This document shows positions 57,761 through 64,000 of a stretch of 64,000 nucleotides of DNA, piece by piece; position 1 is the stretch's first letter; each line of letters opens with the position of its first letter. The position numbers were made by a program, and so were the translations under genes. Source of the stretch: Rhizobium sp. BK196. Lineage in GTDB: Bacteria > Pseudomonadota > Alphaproteobacteria > Rhizobiales > Rhizobiaceae. The notes under the pieces are model-generated. The model worked only from the letters and a program-made list of their open reading frames with translations, had not been told where the DNA came from and ran no database searches. The stretch spans positions 310,001-374,000 of the forward strand of contig NZ_JACHZB010000003.1 of assembly GCF_014193255.1 (NCBI RefSeq). Direction: 5' to 3'.

Positions 57761-58018
57761 CCTTTCGCAATCGCAACGGGTTCATTCCACGCCAGAAAGC
57801 CGGTGCGATCAAATCAGGAATTTTCATGGGCCCATCGCGTCTGCTGCTGAGACGGATGCTGCCATTCCCGATCGGGACGCGGCAAGGGTGCATTAACCGG
57901 TTTTGCGGCTTCCCGCCCCGCAAACCTTGCAAATTCAATGTCTCTTAAAAGCTTGCCTGCATAGCGGAAGCAGAAGAGTCGATGGCCCAAGAGAACCAAT
58001 GGCAATGAGGGGATCGTC

Positions 58019-59071
58019 ATGCCGACTGCCGCTGCAAATGCATTGAATACGCGCGAGGCGACCCGGCCGGCGCCGGCAACCGACGTGCAGAAAGTCGCTC
58101 AGCACATGATGCGGCTGAACGTGGCAGGCCTGCCACGCAACTATGAACTGTTCCATGAGGCACTGATCGGCCTGAATGCCGGGCTGGCACAGGATATAGC
58201 GGCCCTCGGCCCGCATCCGCATCAGGAAGCTCTGGACGAGCTCGGCCTGCGCTACAGGCTCGTCGGCCATTATGGGCTGGCGGACGACCGCTCGCGCAAC
58301 GAAACGAGCCGCGTGCTTAAGGAGACGGCGGAGCGGCTCGCCGAAGGTCGCCTGCATCACCAGGCATTCACACGCGCTTGCGAGACAATCCTCAAATCCG
58401 TCTCGGGCCAGCAGGACCAGCAGAGCCTTGCCGATTTCATGGCGGAGGTCGAGTATCTCGCCGCTTCCCTTTCAGCCGTTCTCGCAGCGGACCGGACGAT
58501 CGGCACGAGGCTGGAAGAGGAAATCGAGCGGTTGACGGTGCTGGAGCGGGGCGTTTCCGCCGTGCAGGCGGCTGCTGTCACCGACAAGATCACCGGCCTG
58601 CCCAACCGTATCGGGCTCAATCGTGCGCTCGACGATCTGTACCATCAGGAAGAGGGTGCGGCCGGCAGCGCGCTGATCATGATCGACATCGATGATTTCA
58701 AGGAGCTTACCGCCCGATACGGCGCGCAGACCGGCAACAAGCTCCTGAAGAAGCTTGCCGGCCTCTTCCGCAAGACGGTGAAGAAGAACGATTTCGTTGC
58801 GCGCCTGGAAGGCGACGAATTCGCCCTCCTCTTTGCCAATGTCGGCATGCAGGACGCGCTGGCGATCGCCGAGCGGCTGCGCAGTTCCGTCGAGGACAAT
58901 CTCGTTTTCGCCGCCTCCGATACATCTGAAGCAAGCGGCCTGACGATTTCTGTCGGCGTGGCACTGAGCGGCCATGCGGCCACGTCGGGTCAGCTTCAGG
59001 CCAATGCCCGCGTAGCGCTGCTTGCCGCCAAATCCAATCCGCGCTTGCCGGTGCAAGCCTTCGGCCGCTGA
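58019..59071 (+). CDS. GGDEF-domain protein (probable diguanylate cyclase)
   Basis: 350-residue protein. N-terminal helical region without transmembrane segments (KVAQHMMRLNVAGLPRNYELFHEALIGLN is a pattern seen in rhizobial GGDEF proteins) and a C-terminal GGDEF domain starting TDKITGLPNRIG at residue 188. The active-site loop reads LEGDEF (Glu264 in place of the first Gly) with Asp266 and Glu267 intact, so activity is plausible but not certain. No clear RxxD inhibitory site. Confidence 0.85.
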   Translation: MPTAAANALNTREATRPAPATDVQKVAQHMMRLNVAGLPRNYELFHEALIGLNAGLAQDIAALGPHPHQEALDELGLRYRLVGHYGLADDRSRNETSRVLKETAERLAEGRLHHQAFTRACETILKSVSGQQDQQSLADFMAEVEYLAASLSAVLAADRTIGTRLEEEIERLTVLERGVSAVQAAAVTDKITGLPNRIGLNRALDDLYHQEEGAAGSALIMIDIDDFKELTARYGAQTGNKLLKKLAGLFRKTVKKNDFVARLEGDEFALLFANVGMQDALAIAERLRSSVEDNLVFAASDTSEASGLTISVGVALSGHAATSGQLQANARVALLAAKSNPRLPVQAFGR

Positions 59072-59164
59072 GGCCTTCGGCTATGAGCTATTGATGGCAA
59101 ACAGTGGCAAACACGCCGCTGAGCCATCTTGCCTTGGCGGCGGCTTTCGGCCAAAACCGCGCGC

Positions 59165-61051
59165 ATGATCACGATATCAGATATTTCCGCCCGCATTGCC
59201 GGTCGTCTGCTTCTCGACCATGCCAGCGTCTCGCTGCCGTCAGGCACGAAGGCCGGGCTCGTGGGACGCAACGGCGCCGGCAAATCCACCCTCTTCCGCG
59301 TTATAACCGGTGATCTGGGAGCCGAAAGCGGGACAATATCGATCCCCAAGAATGCGCGCATGGGCCAGGTGAAGCAGGAAGCGCCGGGCACCGAGGATTC
59401 GCTGATCACGATCGTGCTTTCCGCCGACAAGGAGCGCGCGGCGCTGCTTGCCGAGGCGGAAACCGCAACCGATCCGCATCGTATCGCCGAAATCCAGATG
59501 CGCCTCGTCGATATCGACGCCCATTCGGCCGAAGCCCGCGCCGCCAGCATCCTCTCGGGCCTCGGCTTCAATCAGGAAGCGCAGGCCCGGCCCGCATCTT
59601 CCTTTTCGGGCGGCTGGCGTATGCGCGTGGCGCTCGCATCCGTGCTCTTTACCGAGCCGGACCTGCTCTTGCTCGACGAGCCGACCAACTATCTCGACCT
59701 CGAAGGCACGATGTGGCTGGAGGATTATATCCGCCGCTATCCGCACACGGTCATCATCATCAGCCATGATCGCGATCTGCTGAACAACGCAGTCAATTCC
59801 ATCGTTCATCTTGATCAAAAGAAGCTCACCTTCTACCGCGGCAATTACGACCAGTTCGAGCGGCAGAAAGCGGAAGCCGACGAACTGCAGATGAAGGCCA
59901 AAGCGAAGAACGATGCGGCGCGCAAGCATCTGCAGAGCTTCATCGACCGCTTCAAGGCCAAGGCCTCCAAGGCCAAGCAGGCCCAATCGCGCGTCAAGGC
60001 GCTGGAGCGTATGGGCACGGTCGCGGCCGTGATCGAGGATCACGTTCAGCCGATCACCTTCCCGGAGCCTGAAAAACAGCCGGCCTCGCCGATCGTCGCA
60101 ATCAGCGGCGGCGCCGTCGGCTACGAGCCAGGCAAGCCGATCCTCAAGGGGCTCAATCTGCGCATCGACAATGACGACCGCATCGCGCTGCTCGGCTCGA
60201 ACGGCAACGGCAAATCGACCTTCGCGAAGTTCATTTCGGGGCGGCTGGCGCCGGAAAGCGGCGATCTGCGCCTGGCGCCCAGCCTGAAGATCGGCTTTTT
60301 CGCCCAGCATCAACTCGACGATCTCGTGCCGAACGAGACACCCGTCGAGCATGTGCGCCGGCTGATGCCGACCGAGTCGGAAGCCAAGGTGCGTTCCCGC
60401 GTGGCGCAGATGGGCCTTGCGACCGAAAAGATGGCGACGGCGGCCAAAGACCTCTCGGGTGGCGAAAAGGCACGCCTGCTGATGGGGCTTGCCGCCTTTC
60501 ATGCACCGAACCTCTTGATCCTTGATGAGCCGACGAACCATCTCGACATCGACAGCCGCCGCGCCCTGATCGAGGCGCTGAACGATTATGACGGTGCCGT
60601 CATCCTGATTTCGCACGACCGGCACCTGATCGAAGCGACGGTCGATCGCCTCTGGCTCGTCAACAATGGTACGGTAACGAGCTTCGAAGGCGATATGGAT
60701 GAATATCGCGACCTGATCGTTGCTTCCGGCAAAAAAAAAGACGACGAAAAGCAGAAGCAGTCTGAAGACCAGGCATCGAAGGCCGATCAACGCAAGCTGA
60801 ACGCCGACAAGCGCGCCTCGCTCGCCCCTCTCAAGAAAAAGATCAATGAAATCGAATCCTTGACGGGCAAGCTGGAGAAACTGATTCAGGCACTTGATGC
60901 GGAACTTGCGGATCCTGCGCTCTATGAAAAGGCGCCCGCCAAAGCCGCTGACAAAGCCAAGCAGCGTGGCGAAGCAGCCGCCAAACTCGCTGCCGCCGAA
61001 GAGCAATGGCTGGAACTCTCCGCTGAATATGAAGGAGCCATGGCGAGTTGA
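59165..61051 (+). CDS. ABC-F family ATPase
   Basis: 628-residue cytoplasmic protein with two ABC domains and no membrane part: Walker A GRNGAGKST and GSNGNGKST, signatures SFSGGWRMR and LSGGEKARL, Walker B LLLLDEPTNYLD and LLILDEPTNHLD. The linker (residues about 240-300) and a charged C-terminal coiled coil (KKDDEKQKQSEDQASKADQRK ... LTGKLEKLIQALDAELADP) fit Uup/YheS-type ribosome-associated factors. Confidence 0.93.
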   Translation: MITISDISARIAGRLLLDHASVSLPSGTKAGLVGRNGAGKSTLFRVITGDLGAESGTISIPKNARMGQVKQEAPGTEDSLITIVLSADKERAALLAEAETATDPHRIAEIQMRLVDIDAHSAEARAASILSGLGFNQEAQARPASSFSGGWRMRVALASVLFTEPDLLLLDEPTNYLDLEGTMWLEDYIRRYPHTVIIISHDRDLLNNAVNSIVHLDQKKLTFYRGNYDQFERQKAEADELQMKAKAKNDAARKHLQSFIDRFKAKASKAKQAQSRVKALERMGTVAAVIEDHVQPITFPEPEKQPASPIVAISGGAVGYEPGKPILKGLNLRIDNDDRIALLGSNGNGKSTFAKFISGRLAPESGDLRLAPSLKIGFFAQHQLDDLVPNETPVEHVRRLMPTESEAKVRSRVAQMGLATEKMATAAKDLSGGEKARLLMGLAAFHAPNLLILDEPTNHLDIDSRRALIEALNDYDGAVILISHDRHLIEATVDRLWLVNNGTVTSFEGDMDEYRDLIVASGKKKDDEKQKQSEDQASKADQRKLNADKRASLAPLKKKINEIESLTGKLEKLIQALDAELADPALYEKAPAKAADKAKQRGEAAAKLAAAEEQWLELSAEYEGAMAS

Positions 61052-61201
61052 GGCGAACCATCGCGCTCTTCAAGAGCTAGACAATTGCTCAAAAATCGCG
61101 TCGTCTGTTCCCAAAGACCAGACTTGCCCGCGGACCGCTTTCTGATAAAACGGCGCGCAATAAGTCATACTTTTAGCGAAACACCGAACGCGAGCTTTAC
61201 A

Positions 61202-62128
61202 ATGTCAGCCATCAACCTCGCCATCGTCGGCGTCGGCAAGATCGTCCGCGACCAGCACCTTCCCTCCATCGCCGCCAATACCGATTTTAAGCTGGTGGCG
61301 ACGGCAAGCCGCCACGGCACAGTCGATGGCGTAACCGCCTATACGTCGATCGACGATATGCTCGACGCCGAACCTTCGATCGATGCCGTTTCGCTCTGCA
61401 TGCCGCCGCAGTATCGCTATGAAGCGGCTTACAAGGCGCTGGCCGCCGGCAAGCACGTTTTCCTTGAAAAACCGCCGGGTGCGACGCTGAGCGAAGTGGA
61501 AGATCTGGAAGATCTCGCCAACAAGCAGGGTGCGACCCTGTTTGCAAGCTGGCATTCGCGTTATGCGGCAGCAGTCGAAGCCGCCAAATCGTTTCTTTCC
61601 TCGACCGAAATGAAGAGCATGCACGTCATCTGGAAGGAAGACGTGCGCCACTGGCATCCGAACCAGGAATGGATCTGGCAGGCCGGCGGTCTCGGCGTTT
61701 TCGATCCGGGTATCAACGCGCTTTCGATCGTCACGCATATCCTGCCGAAGGCGATGTTCCTCAGCGCCGGCACGCTGGAGTTCCCTGAAAACCGTGACTC
61801 CCCAATTGCTGCCGACCTGCATTTCCGCAATGTCGACTACGTTCCCGTTCACGCAGAATTCGACTGGCGCCAGACGGGCAAGCAGAGCTGGGACATCATC
61901 GCTGAGACGGCAGCCGGGCAGATGGTTCTGTCCGAAGGCGGTTCGAAGCTCTCGGTCGATGGCGAACTGAAGTTCTCTGCGCCGGAAGCCGAATATCCGT
62001 CCCTTTATCGCCGCTTTGCCGAACTCATCAAGGCCGGCAAGTCGGATGTCGATCTGGCGCCCCTGCGCCATGTCGCCGACGCCTTCATGCTCGGCAAGCG
62101 CAAATTCGTCGAGGCGTTCTACGACTGA
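61202..62128 (+). CDS. Gfo/Idh/MocA oxidoreductase, galactose 1-dehydrogenase-like
   Basis: 308-residue NAD(P) enzyme: LAIVGVGKIVRDQHLPSI (Rossmann), EKPPGATL with the catalytic Lys, and WKEDVRHWHPNQEWIWQ. The last motif is very close to that of Pseudomonas D-galactose 1-dehydrogenase, which begins the De Ley-Doudoroff pathway and also accepts L-arabinose. Start at 61202. No other pathway genes adjoin. Confidence 0.88.
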   Translation: MSAINLAIVGVGKIVRDQHLPSIAANTDFKLVATASRHGTVDGVTAYTSIDDMLDAEPSIDAVSLCMPPQYRYEAAYKALAAGKHVFLEKPPGATLSEVEDLEDLANKQGATLFASWHSRYAAAVEAAKSFLSSTEMKSMHVIWKEDVRHWHPNQEWIWQAGGLGVFDPGINALSIVTHILPKAMFLSAGTLEFPENRDSPIAADLHFRNVDYVPVHAEFDWRQTGKQSWDIIAETAAGQMVLSEGGSKLSVDGELKFSAPEAEYPSLYRRFAELIKAGKSDVDLAPLRHVADAFMLGKRKFVEAFYD

Positions 62129-62202
62129 TCGGCCTTGCGTGCAGATGCCATTGTGCCTGCAGAATGCTAGAATAGGAAAACGAAACGTGAGGGACGTTTT
62201 CC

Positions 62203-62754
62203 ATGCAGCAGGAGCAGGATGAATCGTTTGGATTGGGCGTCCCACATCTGGCGGTGAGGCTCGCCAACCCAAATGCCAAGTGGCGGGAGGCCTATCTGCT
62301 GGAAGAGGCCAGGATCCGCAACGCGCTTGGCCCTCTTGCAATCGACATACAGCACTTCGGTAGCACCGCCATTCCAGGCATTAAGGCGAAACCGATCATC
62401 GATATCCTGATCGGCGTCCGCCGCCTTGATGACGGACTTGCCTGCATCAAGCCTATGGAGGCGATCGGCTACGACTATGCCGGTGCCGACATCGTGCCCG
62501 ACGATCATCTCTTCGGCCGCGGTGTCATGGGGGAGACGCGCACGCATCTCGCTCATGTCGTTGAATATCAGGGCTTCAACTGGAGGCGGGATATCTTTTT
62601 CCGCGACAGGCTGCGAAACGATCCGGCTCTTGCAATCGCCTATGAGGGACTGAAGATCGGCCTCGCGGAAAAATATGCCGAGAGTCGTGCGGCCTATACC
62701 GGCGCGAAGAAGGATTTCATCGACAGGGTTCTGGCCGAGGCCGGTCTGGCCTGA
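62203..62754 (+). CDS. GrpB-family protein (UPF0157 nucleotidyltransferase fold)
   Basis: 183-residue protein with IQHFGSTAIPGIKAKPIIDILIGVRRLDD, the GrpB signature (GSTA.PG...KP.IDI). Some relatives are fused to dephospho-CoA kinase. Function unknown. Convergent with holC. Confidence 0.9.
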   Translation: MQQEQDESFGLGVPHLAVRLANPNAKWREAYLLEEARIRNALGPLAIDIQHFGSTAIPGIKAKPIIDILIGVRRLDDGLACIKPMEAIGYDYAGADIVPDDHLFGRGVMGETRTHLAHVVEYQGFNWRRDIFFRDRLRNDPALAIAYEGLKIGLAEKYAESRAAYTGAKKDFIDRVLAEAGLA

Positions 62755-62762
62755 CGTTCCCG

Positions 62763-63212
62763 TCAGGCCTTCTTCTCCCACCGTCCCTCCGGCGTCTGCT
62801 GCCAATAGGTGAGGCTGTGCCCCTCGCCTTTCAGCTTCTTCCATTGGGCGCGCGCGCCTTCAAGCTGCTCCTGATCGTAACCGTCGAACATGAAGACGAT
62901 CCGCTCATAATCCGCGACGGTCGGCGGCTCGGCGCCATCGACGATGAAGCGGACGGTCGCAGCATTGGCATTGTCAGCCGAAACCGTCAGGAGAACGGGC
63001 TGATCCGCTGCGAAATCTCCCTCATCCGTGCCATGCGGCAGAAAGCTGTCCTCTCGATAGGTCCACAGATGCTGATCCAGCGCATCGCGCCGCGCAGCCT
63101 CCTTCATCTGGACGGCGACGCGCCAGCCACGCTCAATACTCTTGTCGAGCAACGGCGGAAGCGCGTCTTCCAGCTTCGATTCCGTCAGGTGGTAGAAGAG
63201 GATTTCCGTCAT
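62763..63212 (-). CDS. holC: DNA polymerase III chi subunit
   Basis: 149-residue clamp-loader accessory that contacts SSB. Family features: [34 protein letters not shown] at the start, and [14 protein letters not shown]. Overlaps pepA by 4 nt, the usual pepA-holC pair. Confidence 0.94.
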   Translation of the reverse strand: MTEILFYHLTESKLEDALPPLLDKSIERGWRVAVQMKEAARRDALDQHLWTYREDSFLPHGTDEGDFAADQPVLLTVSADNANAATVRFIVDGAEPPTVADYERIVFMFDGYDQEQLEGARAQWKKLKGEGHSLTYWQQTPEGRWEKKA

Positions 63213-64000
63213 CGTGTTTCGTAATTCGAGCGGACCAGCTCATCGAGCAGGCGCACGCCGAAACCGGAGCCCCAAGATTGGTTGATCTCGTCCTGCACCG
63301 AGCCCATGGCCGTGCCAGCGATATCGAGATGCGCCCAGGGCGTATCCTGCACGAAGCGCTTGAGGAAATGGGCCGCAGTGATGGAACCGGCGAGGCGGCC
63401 GCCGGTATTCTTCATGTCGGCGAACTTGCTGTCGATCATCTTGTCATATTCCTTGCCGAGCGGCATGCGCCACAGTTTCTCGTTCGTGACGAGACCGGCG
63501 GTCGTCAGCTGCGCAGACAGGGGATCGTCATTCGAGAAGAGACCGGCATGACTATTGCCGAGCGCGACCATGATGGCGCCTGTCAGTGTTGCAAGATTGA
63601 TCATGAACCGCGGCTTGAAGCGGTCGTTGCAATACCAGAGCGCATCGCAGAGCACGAGGCGGCCTTCCGCGTCCGTATTGATGATCTCGATCGTCTGGCC
63701 GGACATGGAGGTGACGATGTCGCCCGGACGCTGGGCGTTGCCATCAGGCATGTTTTCCACAAGGCCGATGATACCCACGGCATTGACCTCCGCCTTACGC
63801 GCGGCGAGCGTGTGCATGAGGCCGGTGACGGCTGCCGCACCGCCCATGTCGCCCTTCATGTCCTCCATGTTGGCAGCCGGCTTGATCGAGATGCCGCCGG
63901 TATCGAAGACCACACCTTTGCCGACGAAGGCGATGGGCCGGTCCTTGCTCTTGCCACCCTTCCACTGCATAACCGCAAGGCGCGGCGGACGAACGGAGCC
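63209..64000 (-). CDS. pepA: Leucyl aminopeptidase (C-terminal part, runs off the window)
   Basis: M17 metallopeptidase, at least 263 residues inside the window with the start beyond 64000. The dimetal motifs are intact: [16 protein letters not shown] (Lys and Asp), MKGDMGGAA, and NTDAEGRL with its catalytic Glu. Upstream codons read [14 protein letters not shown], so the frame is continuous to the edge. PepA cleaves N-terminal residues and in some bacteria binds DNA at cer/carAB sites. Confidence 0.95.
   Translation of the reverse strand, partial: GSVRPPRLAVMQWKGGKSKDRPIAFVGKGVVFDTGGISIKPAANMEDMKGDMGGAAAVTGLMHTLAARKAEVNAVGIIGLVENMPDGNAQRPGDIVTSMSGQTIEIINTDAEGRLVLCDALWYCNDRFKPRFMINLATLTGAIMVALGNSHAGLFSNDDPLSAQLTTAGLVTNEKLWRMPLGKEYDKMIDSKFADMKNTGGRLAGSITAAHFLKRFVQDTPWAHLDIAGTAMGSVQDEINQSWGSGFGVRLLDELVRSNYETR

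Overview
The window is about 64 kb of a rhizobial chromosome, most likely Rhizobium of the etli/leguminosarum/phaseoli type. The protein sequences are typical of Rhizobiales, coding DNA is GC-rich, and several blocks have gene orders usual in this group: bamE / CBP3 chaperone / DUF177 / plsX / fabH / ihfA; nusB-ribH; glyA-nrdR-ribD-ribE; AI-2E permease-hdaA-ppk-ppx; purM-purN; uvrC-pgsA-moaD-moaE. No rRNA, tRNA, CRISPR array, phage structural gene, transposase or integrase was recognised. The identification rests on recognition of sequence, not on database searches.

Layout. 0-7.9 kb holds lipid initiation (plsX, fabH), IHF alpha, a cytochrome bc1 chaperone, BamE, the proton-pumping pyrophosphatase HppA, NusB and lumazine synthase. 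8-9.8 kb holds a small secreted protein, a cupin and a GNAT acetyltransferase. 9.8-13.4 kb is the riboflavin/NrdR/SHMT block. 13.6-18.3 kb is a cell-wall locus, an L,D-transpeptidase (ldtP-like) and its MarR-type regulator (ldtR-like), now split by a 2.4 kb AT-richer insert. 18.4-25.9 kb holds hemB, an RDD protein, the Bpt aminoacyl-transferase, an EamA exporter, an AbrB-Doc toxin-antitoxin pair, an SRPBCC protein and parC. 26-36 kb holds a large orphan secreted protein, aspS, a Tat-exported multicopper oxidase, RNase D, a membrane adenylate/guanylate cyclase, a phytase-like esterase and ppx. 36-42.5 kb holds ppk, hdaA, an AI-2E permease and purMN. 42.8-44.8 kb is an accessory-looking PadR regulator plus FAD monooxygenase. 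44.8-54.5 kb holds Nudix, a molybdopterin oxidoreductase, rlmJ, a GST, an Omp25-like porin, an SDR, uvrC, pgsA and moaDE. 54.5-64 kb holds an orphan LivH-type permease, a CGNR regulator with a lipoprotein, ndk, a GST, a GGDEF protein, an ABC-F ATPase, a galactose 1-dehydrogenase-like enzyme, GrpB, holC and the C-terminal part of pepA, which runs off the right edge.

The most interesting locus is 15317-17785. Two same-strand genes encode a 553-residue protein with a PD-(D/E)XK nuclease signature (P364-D365 ... E379-C-K381) and a short stand-alone GIY-YIG nuclease. They sit between 17-bp direct repeats, one of which lies in the last codons of ldtR. Both repeat copies continue into the same peptide (FWNDQILYRL) using different synonymous codons, and the displaced copy has TGG where one transition would give a TGA stop. 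This is the footprint of a small integrative element that inserted in the 3' end of ldtR and supplied a replacement end. The cargo looks like a compact two-nuclease, possibly defensive, cassette that I do not recognise as a described system. Everything else is largely core genome.
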